From the IMG/VR virus record IMGVR_UViG_3300023179_000093, positions 1 to 64,000 of that record: 64,000 bases of DNA; one strand, written 5' to 3'. Of this stretch, positions 9,905-17,357 are shown in pieces; position 1 is the stretch's first letter, and every line of letters starts with the position of its first letter. Origin of the DNA: a virus. The notes below the pieces were generated by a model. The model worked only from the letters and a program-made list of their open reading frames with translations. It was not told where the DNA came from and searched no databases. The translations under genes and the position numbers were made by a program.

Positions 9905-10273
9905 ATGAAAGGCGAAATCATCCTTACTCTGTTGGTTCAGTTTCAGAATCAACTTAAAATCTTCCATTGGCAAACCAAGAGCTTTAGCCAGCACGAGGCT
10001 TTTGGGGAAACCTACGAAAAACTGGATGGTCTTATCGACACCTTTCTTGAAACCTACTTTGGTAAGTATGGGAGAATCGTTTCAGAAAATGGGTTTAGCT
10101 TTGAACTGGATAACCTAGATCAAAAACCCGAAGAGTATGTCAACGACTTCATTGACTTTCTTTTTGAGCAACTCCCCAAGTATCTTGATGCCTCCGACAC
10201 CGATCTCATCAACATCCGTGACGAAATTCTTGGAGTCGCAAACAAACTTAAATACCTCCTTACCTTAAGTTAA
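9905..10273 (+). CDS. Dps/ferritin-like helical phage protein (DUF5856-like)
   Basis: A 122-residue, mostly helical protein. The segment KIFHWQTKSFSQHEAFGETY, then a helix ending DTFLETYFGK, has the spacing of the first helix of Dps/ferritin-like proteins (HW..., then a helix with acidic residues). I associate this pattern with DUF5856, known from phages and large viruses; its biochemical role is not established. Iron binding or DNA protection would be inference only. It lies between the giant gene and the lysozyme gene on the same strand and ends 4 bases before the lysozyme start. A TTGACG element at about 9,882 may be part of its promoter. Confidence 0.6.
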   Translation: MKGEIILTLLVQFQNQLKIFHWQTKSFSQHEAFGETYEKLDGLIDTFLETYFGKYGRIVSENGFSFELDNLDQKPEEYVNDFIDFLFEQLPKYLDASDTDLINIRDEILGVANKLKYLLTLS

Positions 10274-10277
10274 AGTT

Positions 10278-10748
10278 ATGGGATTGGGTTCTGAAAATCC
10301 TGGGTTTCTCAAGCTGGAAAACTTATTTGCAAAGGGAGCCCTAAAAGGAAAGGCTGGTAGGGTTGTCGAGGCGGCAGTCAGCAATGGGCTAGACCCCAAC
10401 CTATTTGCGGCTGTCATTGCCCATGAAACTGGGAATGGAACATCAAACGCTATCATCAATTACAATAACCCAGCTGGGATTATGGATCCCAAGACTAACT
10501 GGAACTCCCTTAAAAAGTTTAAATCAATTGATGAAGGCCTAGAATATTCGGCTAAAAACCTACGCCGACGGATTGACCAAGTAGGTGGAGACATTTCAAA
10601 GCTAGCAAGTATTTATGCCCCAATTGGGGCTGGTAATGACCCAAAAAACCTAAACGCCAACTGGGCTGGGAATGTCAGCAAAATTTACAATTCACTTGCA
10701 GCCACCGAAACGCCCGAGGCGACACTTTCCCAAGATAGTACGCGCTAA
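10278..10748 (+). CDS. Glucosaminidase/transglycosylase-like lysozyme
   Basis: A 156-residue protein with the core of a lysozyme-like peptidoglycan hydrolase: VIAHETGNGTS carries the likely catalytic glutamate, followed by NNPAGIM, FKSIDEGL and a C-terminal helix with IYAPIGAGNDP and NWAGNVSKIY. This order is typical of the glucosaminidase/lytic transglycosylase group. There is no signal peptide, so it probably acts from the virion (opening the cell wall during DNA entry) rather than as the main endolysin, which is encoded near 50 kb. Position next to the giant ejection-type protein supports this. The gene is followed by a hairpin. Confidence 0.7.
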   Translation: MGLGSENPGFLKLENLFAKGALKGKAGRVVEAAVSNGLDPNLFAAVIAHETGNGTSNAIINYNNPAGIMDPKTNWNSLKKFKSIDEGLEYSAKNLRRRIDQVGGDISKLASIYAPIGAGNDPKNLNANWAGNVSKIYNSLAATETPEATLSQDSTR

Positions 10749-10772
10749 TTAAAACAAAGAAACGAAACACAA

Positions 10773-10794
10773 TTACTGGCAACAGAACCAGTAA
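10773..10794. terminator. Hairpin between convergent genes
   Basis: TTACTGG and CCAGTAA form a perfect 7-bp stem around an 8-base loop, in the short gap between the lysozyme gene (+) and the next gene (-). There is no long T run, so intrinsic termination is plausible rather than certain. Confidence 0.4.
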
Positions 10795-10796
10795 CC

Positions 10797-11024
10797 TTAC
10801 CCATACCATTCCAGTTCAAGCTCCATGTCATTGTCTTCCCCTTGGGATGCAAGGATCTGAAACCCCTTATGTTTGAGAACTTCATCGGACAATTCGCACA
10901 AAGCTTTACGACTAATATTTAATTTTCCGCCATTGTCTAAAATAGACGCCGCCAAAAAAATCCGTAGCAATTTAACGCCAGACGGGCTTTCTCCGTAAAG
11001 GGTATAGATCTCGTTCTTGCCCAC
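10797..11024 (-). CDS. Small protein of unknown function
   Basis: A 75-residue protein beginning at GTG 11024, convergent with the lysozyme gene. The composition is that of a normal soluble protein (NISRKALCELSDEVLKHKGF, then acidic MELELEWYG at the end). No family recognised. There is no clear Shine-Dalgarno. A TCTTGACA element reads toward this gene about 35 bases upstream, and a CAAGAT sequence sits just before the start codon. Confidence 0.5.
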   Translation of the reverse strand: MGKNEIYTLYGESPSGVKLLRIFLAASILDNGGKLNISRKALCELSDEVLKHKGFQILASQGEDNDMELELEWYG

Positions 11025-11069
11025 AAAAGCATCTTGAATCTTGCAAAGCCTGTGTCAAGATAGGCTGAA

Positions 11070-11414
11070 ATGAAACTTAAAAATCCCTTTTTGAGGCCTC
11101 CGACAGGATGGGTGTTTACCGACTATGACTTAAAAGAAACTATCTCTGGCGTAAATCTTCGAGAGCTTATTGAAAATATCAATAAGGCTAGGCTAGACAA
11201 AAACCTAGCTAAACTAGAAAACGCAGAGCAAGTAATCCAAGACCAACTTTGCGACATTCTTGGCTCTTCCTATTGCGACGAAAAAGGTCTTGGGGATTAT
11301 GTCCACGACATTGCTCAGCCGATCGCCAAGATAATTGATTCCGTGGCCAATACAAATGTGCAAGGTTGCGGTGGATGTGCCCAACGCAGAGCCAAGTTAA
11401 ACCTTAAAAAATAA
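11070..11414 (+). CDS. Phage protein with C-terminal GCGGC cysteine motif
   Basis: A 114-residue protein starting MKLKNPFLRPPTGW, with a helical middle and two cysteine features: SSYCDEKG, then CGGC followed by AQRRAK near the C-terminus. The arrangement (KNPF.RPP.GW at the start and a CxxC near the end) is one I recognise from phage hypothetical proteins, without a known role; metal or redox binding by the cysteines is possible. It is the last + strand gene before the long - strand block, and its stop codon lies next to the end of the facing gene. Confidence 0.6.
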   Translation: MKLKNPFLRPPTGWVFTDYDLKETISGVNLRELIENINKARLDKNLAKLENAEQVIQDQLCDILGSSYCDEKGLGDYVHDIAQPIAKIIDSVANTNVQGCGGCAQRRAKLNLKK

Positions 11415-11415
11415 A

Positions 11416-11736
11416 CTAAGGTTCAATCCTAGGAAGCTGTAAATCCAAGGGCACAAACACTGACTCGGTGAATCGGATTTGTAAGCCAATCCCATAATCG
11501 TTGGAGACACCTTGGAGGAAGTCGGGTGACCCGACTGGTCCGTAGTCATTGGTGAATGAGTAGAGGAACTCTGGTGCCCCCCAAGGGCCAAAGTCGTTGG
11601 CGGTGGACATTAACAAGTCTGGGTTGGCCGATAGAAGGGGAGCCGAAGCTCTCGTAAGGATTAACTCATTTCGGGTCAAGACCTGGGCTGAACACGGAAG
11701 TCCCAACAACAATAAAGCTAGAACTACGCGCCCCAT
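11416..11736 (-). CDS. Small secreted protein with NDYGP repeats
   Basis: ATG 11736 is chosen because AGAGGA lies just upstream and because it yields a signal peptide (MGRVVLALLLLGLPCSAQ); the longer upstream reading does not. The mature part of about 88 residues carries about three imperfect copies of a unit like NDYGP.G.P.FL...(S/T): NDFGPWGAPEFL, NDYGPVGSPDFL and NDYGIG. No domain recognised. Export to the periplasm is likely; the cysteine at the end of the hydrophobic stretch could alternatively be a lipid site, but the context LPCSA is a poor lipobox. It is the last gene of the left-facing early block. Confidence 0.6.
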   Translation of the reverse strand: MGRVVLALLLLGLPCSAQVLTRNELILTRASAPLLSANPDLLMSTANDFGPWGAPEFLYSFTNDYGPVGSPDFLQGVSNDYGIGLQIRFTESVFVPLDLQLPRIEP

Positions 11737-11948
11737 AAATCCTCTGGGGATAGGGGTTCGGTGGATTGCTTTACTGGGTAGTCTTGGTCTACCTGGTCGG
11801 ACAGCCATTCCATGCAGACTCCGTCTTTCTCCACAGCACAAGTTTCATGGCCTTTGTCGCAGGTATGTATGGCTGGCTCATCGGCCGCCCAAGACCAATA
11901 CCCATACCGAAGGAGCTTGTCGGTTAGATCTGGTTTAGACTGATTCAT
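11724..11948 (-). CDS. Small cysteine-containing protein, unknown function
   Basis: A 74-residue acidic protein with tryptophans and a cluster of cysteines and histidines (IHTCDKGHETC, GVCMEW) that could bind a metal. GGAG lies 8 bases before the ATG. The start overlaps the stop of the upstream gene by 14 bases and its stop overlaps the start of the next, so translation is probably coupled. No family recognised. Confidence 0.6.
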   Translation of the reverse strand: MNQSKPDLTDKLLRYGYWSWAADEPAIHTCDKGHETCAVEKDGVCMEWLSDQVDQDYPVKQSTEPLSPEDLWGA

Positions 11949-12318
11949 TAAACATCTCCGGGTTGTATTCCATAAATAGCTTTAGCCACAAATCCGAATA
12001 GGCTTGGGTTTTTCTTTGCTGGTGAGGGCTTTCAGAAATCTCGTCTTTGAAATTTGGATAGGTGACTGTTTCGGAAAGCGTTGCAAGCGTTGTTGCAAGA
12101 TCCTCTTTGGTTTCAAGATAGATGCGATGCGGATAATCTGATTTGTCATATGAATGAATTTCAATCTCCTCTTTTATTTTTGGTTGAATCAAATCGACTA
12201 GACGAATTAAGTCGTCTTTGTCTCTGGCTCTGACCACGAACAGCTTGTGGCCGTCGAGGTCGATATGGTGTTCTTTCTCAACGATCGAGAAGAAACCAAT
12301 GTTGGTGGCTATCCACAT
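11935..12318 (-). CDS. Conserved phage protein of unknown function (MWIATN...)
   Basis: A 127-residue protein. ATG 12318 is chosen because a GGAGG site inside the end of the methyltransferase gene lies 9 bases upstream; a longer frame upstream is antisense-like. The pattern MWI.T..GF.S.VE at the start, FVVRARDKDDL in the middle, then DYPHRIYL and YPNFK, is one I recognise from a widespread phage hypothetical family with unknown role. It overlaps the end of the methyltransferase gene by 10 bases, so it belongs to the same message. Confidence 0.65.
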   Translation of the reverse strand: MWIATNIGFFSIVEKEHHIDLDGHKLFVVRARDKDDLIRLVDLIQPKIKEEIEIHSYDKSDYPHRIYLETKEDLATTLATLSETVTYPNFKDEISESPHQQRKTQAYSDLWLKLFMEYNPEMFNESV

Positions 12319-13880
12319 AGTTTTGTTGCCTCCTTTATTCTTCTTCCGATCCATTCCATGCAGGGAACGGCCATCGAGTTTCCTAAAGCTTTGTAGCGGT
12401 GTCCGTCCGGGCATTCCTCCTTGGGCTTGCCCTTCCAAGAGATCAAGGTATGCCCATCGGGGAAACCTTGCAAACGCTCGCATTCCGTGACTGTTAAGCG
12501 GCGAACCGCAAACTTTACCCTCGAATCAATCACCCCTCCAGTGTGGCAAATGTCCGAGGCTGTTGACCGAATAGGCACGGCTTTCTCCTGCAAGCATTGA
12601 TTATAGGTGTCAACCGCCATCACTTTAGGGCCACTGGTATTGGTTCCTCCGCAAGCCTCGGTAAGGGTAGCGGCTACTTGTCCTCCTATTGTTTGATTGT
12701 AAACATCAACGGCTACTGCCACTTGGTTGTCTCCCATATCGCTTCGGAGAGTAGGGGATACTTCTTCGACAAACCGACTATCTTTACCTTCTCTCTTGGC
12801 AATTCCAGGCTCAAAGGCAATTGTGCCAGCAGTCTCTTGAACCAGTGGGATATTCCCACCTCCAGTTCCGTAACGAGATACACAGCTGGGAGCCACTTCC
12901 AATGGTCCAGTAACTCGGCTATCGTTTGGGTGATTCTCATAAAGCACTGCGTGTTTGTCTCCTTTGGTAAGGGTGGGGCAAGGATCTCCGTCTTTTCCAA
13001 CTCCTAGGCCGTTGCCTTTGCCGTCTTGTTTTTCGCCCCGCTTACCAGCGTGACGAGTAGCTTGATCGTGAATTGGGATTGCCGATTTGACCAGCAATCG
13101 ACCCGTGGTGAGGTCTTGGTTCCCAATCCCCTTGTAATCCCTCGCTAGAAGGGTGTCGCAGGGAGACTCTGGGTTTGTCCAATAATTCTCGGCTACGGAG
13201 TCTGAACTTTGACCGCTGTCTCGAGAGCTTCCTGAAGCATGGGTGGAAGTTTCTTTCCCCGCACTTCGGCTCGGCGCAGAATCCCTTCGCAAGCTCGCCC
13301 ACTCAAATAAAACTTTTGTGGGATCTCCGTAGTCTCGAGGACATGCGACAAGGAAACAACGCTTGCGTCGTTGGGCCACACCGAAATATTGGGCATCCAA
13401 GCATCGCCAAGCGATTGACCTTTTGGGGCCAAACACACAACCAGCGTCTTTCCACTTGCCCCCTGGTGGTTGTAGCTCGCCGTCTTCACCGGCAAGTGCT
13501 CCCAGAAAGCACCCAAATCCGTTGTCTTTAGAGGTGAACACTCCTGGGACGTTTTCCCAGACAATCCAGTTTGGGTTGAAGTGGTCGGCGATTCGGACAA
13601 AGGTGAGGGTGAGACCGCCTCGGGGGTCGTCGAGTCCTTTCCGCAATCCCGCCACGCTGAACGCCTGACAAGGCGTTCCTCCGACCAAAAGGTCGATTGT
13701 TCCAAGTTTCCAGTCTTCATATTTGCTCATATCTCCTAGGTTAGGAACCTCTGGCCAGTGGTGCTTGAGCACCGCTGACGGGAAAGGTTCGATTTCTGAA
13801 AAGGCAACTGGCTTCCAACCAAGCTTCTCCCAAGCTACGGAAGCCGCCTCGATGCCCGAACAAACGGAGAGGTATCTCAC
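12309..13880 (-). CDS. dcm: C5-cytosine-specific DNA methyltransferase
   Basis: A 523-residue C5-cytosine methyltransferase that moves a methyl group from S-adenosylmethionine to cytosine in DNA. Motifs in order: SVCSGIEAA (cofactor loop, residues 4-12), GGTPCQAFS with the catalytic cysteine (about 67-75), WENVPGV (about 108), QRRKR (about 168), and C-terminal ERLQGFPDG and KALGNSMAVP. Between the last two motif groups lies an insertion of roughly 220 residues, rich in glycine and serine and with a repeated VDTYNQ/VDVYNQ phrase, where target recognition would sit. The GTG start overlaps the upstream stop (GTGA). A likely role is protecting phage DNA from host restriction; no partner nuclease was seen. 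Confidence 0.92.
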   Translation of the reverse strand: MRYLSVCSGIEAASVAWEKLGWKPVAFSEIEPFPSAVLKHHWPEVPNLGDMSKYEDWKLGTIDLLVGGTPCQAFSVAGLRKGLDDPRGGLTLTFVRIADHFNPNWIVWENVPGVFTSKDNGFGCFLGALAGEDGELQPPGGKWKDAGCVFGPKRSIAWRCLDAQYFGVAQRRKRCFLVACPRDYGDPTKVLFEWASLRRDSAPSRSAGKETSTHASGSSRDSGQSSDSVAENYWTNPESPCDTLLARDYKGIGNQDLTTGRLLVKSAIPIHDQATRHAGKRGEKQDGKGNGLGVGKDGDPCPTLTKGDKHAVLYENHPNDSRVTGPLEVAPSCVSRYGTGGGNIPLVQETAGTIAFEPGIAKREGKDSRFVEEVSPTLRSDMGDNQVAVAVDVYNQTIGGQVAATLTEACGGTNTSGPKVMAVDTYNQCLQEKAVPIRSTASDICHTGGVIDSRVKFAVRRLTVTECERLQGFPDGHTLISWKGKPKEECPDGHRYKALGNSMAVPCMEWIGRRIKEATKLCG

Positions 13881-14614
13881 AAGAGAACCTCTTCTTTCTT
13901 TTTCCGAGAGTAACCAGTGAAGCCACCAGACTTACGCAACAACGACCTTGCTCTGGACGCTTCTGACCCAGCGGGTTGTGTGCCGTGGATTAATAGGGCA
14001 AACGATCGGTCGTTTGGTCCATAAGCAAGGAAGTCATTGTGGTCAATTCCAAGGCCGCGGATGTTTGCCTCCGATTCGCTGAAAGCCACATACGAAGTCT
14101 TGAGGTTGTGACTTTCCGCCAACTCATCATGTGTTCCGCCAAGGCTTGCGGTTAGCCGAATGTTTGACGGCAATTTGTCAAGACGAGCCAACCAAAAAGG
14201 AATTGCTTTGGTGTATGCGTAAAAAAGAACCGAGGGTTTTCGGCGAGCTACTTCCAGCCAAGCGTCAAAATACGATTGGTTAAAGAAGTCGCCCGACTCG
14301 TGGATCCGAACTATCTTGGCGACTTTGGGTAAAGAAGCCTCGATCAAATCGGCCATCTCTTGGGTCGTCGATTTCCACAATAACCCAAAGTTGTGCCAAC
14401 GGGTCTTTCTGGCATTGGGTGACCTAGCCTCATCGCTGGCGGCAAAACAGCGGAAACGGCAATGCTTGCCGTCCACAATCTTGCCAGTCAGCGGATTGGC
14501 TTTGGACAGACACTCCTTGGCAAAAGGGCAAGTGTGCCCAGCGGGAAGGTTAAAGATATGAATACCCTTACCCAGCTTGGCGTTGCCTCTTTTGAACTTA
14601 AGAAGGTTTTTCAC
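13877..14614 (-). CDS. GP88-family phage protein
   Basis: A 245-residue protein with the layout of the phage Gene product 88 family: the LLKFKRGNAKLGKG start, LPAGHTCPFAKEC with conserved cysteines, then HCRFRCFAAS, and a central IHESGDFF stretch followed by YAYTKA and RLTASLGG. Function is not established; the cysteine pairs suggest a metal site. Start is GTG 14614, overlapping the stop of the preceding gene (GTGA), and its stop overlaps the methyltransferase start in the same way. Confidence 0.75.
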   Translation of the reverse strand: MKNLLKFKRGNAKLGKGIHIFNLPAGHTCPFAKECLSKANPLTGKIVDGKHCRFRCFAASDEARSPNARKTRWHNFGLLWKSTTQEMADLIEASLPKVAKIVRIHESGDFFNQSYFDAWLEVARRKPSVLFYAYTKAIPFWLARLDKLPSNIRLTASLGGTHDELAESHNLKTSYVAFSESEANIRGLGIDHNDFLAYGPNDRSFALLIHGTQPAGSEASRARSLLRKSGGFTGYSRKKKEEVLL

Positions 14615-14787
14615 TTAATGGTTTTTCCCTTTGAAGGAAGTTGGTGAATGTAATCCAGCATCCAGACAGAGATCTTTCGGTCGATCATCTCTAGGAAGCT
14701 GGGGGCAACTCGGGTGAACTTGTGGGATCGTTTACCCGCAAGCTCAAGAGCTAGCTCCTTACATTTCTTTTTGTTGATTAACTTCAC
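14611..14787 (-). CDS. Small basic phage protein
   Basis: A 58-residue basic protein (KLINKKKCKELALELAGKR..., KFTRVAPSFLE, ending LPSKGKTIK). GTG 14787 is preferred because it overlaps the stop of the preceding gene as GTGA, the junction type used throughout this operon; a further ATG at 14841 lacks a ribosome site and would overlap the neighbour by 58 bases. The KFTRV..SF pattern is one I associate with small phage proteins of unknown role. Confidence 0.6.
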   Translation of the reverse strand: MKLINKKKCKELALELAGKRSHKFTRVAPSFLEMIDRKISVWMLDYIHQLPSKGKTIK

Positions 14788-15110
14788 AGCGAAGGGAGGG
14801 GTTGAACACGGAAGGTTGAGAAGGTTTGTTCCGTGTAGCATCCTTCAACGAGGGTTGCGGGTTCTTTGACCCCAAGCTCGGCTAACACCTCGATGAGCTT
14901 ATGCACATCAAGGTCACGCCGCCTTCCGTCGGAGGCTTTGACGACCCAATGATTTCCTTCGAAGACAGAGTTTCCCGTCTCCTGGTAGGATAACTTTAAG
15001 ATTGGGAGCACCGACTCCCGCACTTTCTCTGCATTGTTTCTCTTGCTGGTGGCCTCCCCAAACAGATCGATCTGATCTGTTGTTGGCCGTAGGGCGATAG
15101 TTGCTTTCAT
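14784..15110 (-). CDS. Phage protein of unknown function
   Basis: A 108-residue protein starting at ATG 15110 with AAAGGA about 5 bases upstream. The sequence looks well folded (TTDQIDLFGEATSKRN, then SVFEGNHWVVKASDGRRRDLD). No family recognised. Its first 197 bases overlap the tail of the next upstream ORF in another frame, which is unusual (see findings). It is coupled by GTGA to the gene that follows. Confidence 0.65.
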   Translation of the reverse strand: MKATIALRPTTDQIDLFGEATSKRNNAEKVRESVLPILKLSYQETGNSVFEGNHWVVKASDGRRRDLDVHKLIEVLAELGVKEPATLVEGCYTEQTFSTFRVQPLPSL

Positions 15111-15525
15111 TGTATCCTTTCGGTTTGAGTTTTGTTCTATTGGTTGGTTTGAAGTTATGTTTTTTGGCGTATTTGATGCTTCCTCGGTCAATCCCCCAGC
15201 GCCTTGCAATTACGGCTATTGGGACGCCGTCTTCAATGAGCTTCTTCCATTCTGCCCATCGTCCATGCACACTGGTTGGGTCTCGGTAATACTTTTGCTT
15301 TCCGTCCTTGTTGACATACGCCGTGATATGAGTTCGAACTTTGAAAGCTTTGTTAAGTTCTTCGGCCAAATCCTTGGTGGCTTTGGCGTAGCTCTGCAAA
15401 TCTCGTTCCGTCTTAAAGACAATCTGTTCAAGGTTATGGATGGAAGTTCGAAGGTTTCTAATTTGGTCGGTTAGAAGGGGAACAGCAGACTGCTCCACTA
15501 AAGCCTTGGTTTCGGGGGACATCAT
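14914..15525 (-). CDS. Coiled-coil plus helix-turn-helix protein
   Basis: A 203-codon frame. Residues 1-65 are predicted coiled coil (LTDQIRNLRTSIHNLEQIV...). Residues about 85-125 carry a helix-turn-helix: WKKLIEDGVPIAVIARRWGID followed by GSIKYAKKHN. That suggests a small DNA-binding regulator. After about residue 135 the sequence loses any folded look and runs through the start of the next gene, so the true functional end may lie near residue 135, or a stop may have been lost. The start overlaps the previous stop as ATGATG. Confidence 0.6.
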   Translation of the reverse strand: MMSPETKALVEQSAVPLLTDQIRNLRTSIHNLEQIVFKTERDLQSYAKATKDLAEELNKAFKVRTHITAYVNKDGKQKYYRDPTSVHGRWAEWKKLIEDGVPIAVIARRWGIDRGSIKYAKKHNFKPTNRTKLKPKGYNESNYRPTANNRSDRSVWGGHQQEKQCRESAGVGAPNLKVILPGDGKLCLRRKSLGRQSLRRKAA

Positions 15526-15776
15526 GGGTTACTTTCCAAGAACTCAACGCACTGAGTAATGGCTTCAAATTGAGGTATCATTGGCGGATTTCCGTTTCTG
15601 CCAAAGTATTCGTTGAATACATCTTTCAAAACCGCAAACTCTTTTGTGTCTGATCCTTTCTTTATCTCCCGAATCTTTGATGCAATTTCTGGGATATTGG
15701 CATTCATATTCCACTCTTCGCACAATTCCAAAGCCCAAGGCCGCCAAGCATTGTAGAATTCTTTGCTGTAAGTCAT
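15522..15776 (-). CDS. Small phage protein, unknown function
   Basis: An 84-residue protein; ATG 15776 is chosen because it forms an ATGA overlap with the preceding stop. It is aromatic near the start (FYNAWRPWALELCEEW) and helical afterwards. Its first six codons share a 20-base block with the start of the next gene upstream (see repeat). No family recognised. Confidence 0.55.
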   Translation of the reverse strand: MTYSKEFYNAWRPWALELCEEWNMNANIPEIASKIREIKKGSDTKEFAVLKDVFNEYFGRNGNPPMIPQFEAITQCVEFLESNP

Positions 15777-16021
15777 ACAGAAACCCACGATTGTTGGGCT
15801 ACCTTGAAAGGAATCCCCATCTCTTTTGCTTTCTGTTTAGCTTGTTTAAGCGTGGAAAAATGATTTCCCATAGGCTGGCCAACCCGATTAAGCCAAGACC
15901 CAAGCCAAACGATTTTGGAGTTGTGTTTAGATTTTCTGATAAACATTGTGTTCCTAGAATCGGCCAGCCACGGATTTGGGTTATTCAAGTTTAGTTTTAA
16001 GTCTTTGCTGTAAGTCATACA
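15760..16021 (-). repeat. 20-base exact repeat at two gene starts
   Basis: The block TCTTTGCTGTAAGTCATACA occurs at 15760-15779 and again at 16002-16021. On the coding strand each copy spans the stop of one gene, the overlapping ATGA and the first codons (MTYSK) of the next. The genes differ after that point. Confidence 0.85.
15773..16018 (-). CDS. Small basic phage protein, unknown function
   Basis: An 81-residue basic protein starting MTYSKDLKLNLN, with FIRKSKHNSKIVWLGSWLNR in the middle and a lysine-rich helix (LKQAKQKAKEMG). No family recognised. Joined to both neighbours by ATGA overlaps. Its first codons are an exact copy of the start of the following gene. Confidence 0.55.
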   Translation of the reverse strand: MTYSKDLKLNLNNPNPWLADSRNTMFIRKSKHNSKIVWLGSWLNRVGQPMGNHFSTLKQAKQKAKEMGIPFKVAQQSWVSV

Positions 16022-16362
16022 TTGTTTGCCCTTTCTTCTGCTTTCTCATAGGTGTCGTGAAAGGCGGCTTCTTCAGCAGCTTTAATCAAACCTTCGTCAG
16101 GGTTGACGATTGGGGTATTGTCTTTATCCAAACTGATATGCAACTCTCCAAACTCAGCTTGGTTAAGCTCTGAGGTAAGCCAAATGCGGGTGTCGTTTTC
16201 CATGTGACCCCAGTATTCGTACCAGCCTATTCCGACATCTTCTTCAACAAGGTTATGGGTTACAAAAGTTGACACCCGGTAATCCTGGTCATCGTAAGTA
16301 AACTTAACATGTTCTGCTTCACACTCTTCAGAAGTAACTGGGTCTCGTAAATGACGCCTCAT
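16015..16362 (-). CDS. Phage protein of unknown function
   Basis: A 115-residue acidic protein. HVKFTYDDQDYRVSTFVTHN and GIGWYEYWG suggest a mixed alpha/beta fold, and the acidic C-terminal helix (EGLIKAAEEAAFHDTYEKAEE) is clear. No family recognised. ATGA overlaps at both ends place it in the coupled early operon. Confidence 0.55.
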   Translation of the reverse strand: MRRHLRDPVTSEECEAEHVKFTYDDQDYRVSTFVTHNLVEEDVGIGWYEYWGHMENDTRIWLTSELNQAEFGELHISLDKDNTPIVNPDEGLIKAAEEAAFHDTYEKAEERANNV

Positions 16363-16556
16363 AACTGAACCTTGTGATGGTCCTTTATTGACGCAGACTT
16401 GTCAAGAAGAAGTCTTAAAGCAAAGAGCTCAGATTTCAGCCGAGCATTTTCATCACGGATGTTTTGAGTCGCTTCGCTGTAATACTCTTGCCTTGCTTCA
16501 TCGGCGACTTGTGCCGCCATCTGGCTTCTCCATTGGCCGTAGGTGATTCCGTTCAT
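16359..16556 (-). CDS. Small coiled-coil protein
   Basis: A 65-residue protein, almost all helix with a heptad pattern (IRDENARLKSELFALRLLLDK). It probably dimerises. Function unknown. It overlaps the next start by 4 bases and begins 4 bases after the preceding stop. Confidence 0.5.
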   Translation of the reverse strand: MNGITYGQWRSQMAAQVADEARQEYYSEATQNIRDENARLKSELFALRLLLDKSASIKDHHKVQL

Positions 16557-16560
16557 TATT

Positions 16561-16872
16561 TTACCTCTTTCTTTTTGTTTCTACTGCTTCTTTTATGGCT
16601 TCGGACAATTCTTTAAGTAAATCTTCTGCTTCGTCTAAGCCAAGAAAGTATGTTGCGTTTGTATGTGGGAACGAAAAGGGAAGGCAATGTATATGCTTCT
16701 GTATGTCTAACTGGACAACTCCTTTAGATCCTTCTACAGAAATATCCGTAGTTCCCCAAGTGTCTCCGTTATAGTTTACACCGCCATCTTCGCATTGAGA
16801 AATGTGTTGTCCCCAATCGTCAATAAAAGCAACATTGTCTTTAACTATGGATTCTTGAATAGTGTCACTCAT
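16561..16872 (-). CDS. Phage protein of unknown function
   Basis: A 103-residue protein starting MSDTIQESIVKDN, with a central beta-rich part (TDISVEGSKGVVQLDIQKH) and a C-terminal helix (EAEDLLKELSEAIKEAVE). No family recognised. ATGA overlap with the gene before it. Confidence 0.55.
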   Translation of the reverse strand: MSDTIQESIVKDNVAFIDDWGQHISQCEDGGVNYNGDTWGTTDISVEGSKGVVQLDIQKHIHCLPFSFPHTNATYFLGLDEAEDLLKELSEAIKEAVETKRKR

Positions 16873-17093
16873 CCTTGAAACTCCAGCAATTTAATTGGGG
16901 ACGAAGATGATGCCACAACATCAATGTAAATCTCCCGTCCTTCCCAAGATTCGTCATTATCAAAGGCTGATTTTCTTAGCCAATGCTTAAACAAGCATAC
17001 TGCTTGTGCTTTGGTTTTATCTTTATAAACCTGTGCACTATTCTCGTCGTCGGATAAGCGTCCGACAACCAATACAGACTTTAATTTCTTCAT
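16869..17093 (-). CDS. Small protein of unknown function
   Basis: A 74-residue protein (KKLKSVLVVGRLSDDENSAQVY at the start, EIYIDVVASSSSPIKL near the end) with an alternating strand/helix look. AGGAGG lies just upstream of the ATG, suited to independent initiation. No family recognised. Confidence 0.55.
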   Translation of the reverse strand: MKKLKSVLVVGRLSDDENSAQVYKDKTKAQAVCLFKHWLRKSAFDNDESWEGREIYIDVVASSSSPIKLLEFQG

Positions 17094-17102
17094 GTAACCT
17101 CC

Positions 17103-17357
17103 TTATGTGATTGGTGCTTTTGGGTAGTAGGCTTTTGCTTCGCCAAGGGTTTCAAACTCAGCCAGCAATTGCCGATACCCGGTTGATGTAATTTCCAAAG
17201 ACTGAATGTTTTTGTTGTGGTAAGTGTAATACCGATACACCTTGAACCCCTTCAACAAAGGTTCCCCATCTTCATCGTAACCCCAATCTCTTTCGATGAC
17301 GGTCTTTTGTTTGTCGGTTGTTTTGGCCGTAAGCAAATTAAAAAGCGGAAAGTTCAT
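17103..17357 (-). CDS. Small protein of unknown function
   Basis: An 84-residue protein rich in tyrosine (GFKVYRYYTYHNKNIQ). It overlaps the stop of the DUF6065-like gene by 4 bases, so it is probably translated from the same message. No family recognised. Confidence 0.5.
   Translation of the reverse strand: MNFPLFNLLTAKTTDKQKTVIERDWGYDEDGEPLLKGFKVYRYYTYHNKNIQSLEITSTGYRQLLAEFETLGEAKAYYPKAPIT

Noticed and set aside
11597-11938. 113-codon + strand frame
   Set aside because: It lies antisense to three coupled - strand genes with ribosome sites and has no ribosome site of its own.
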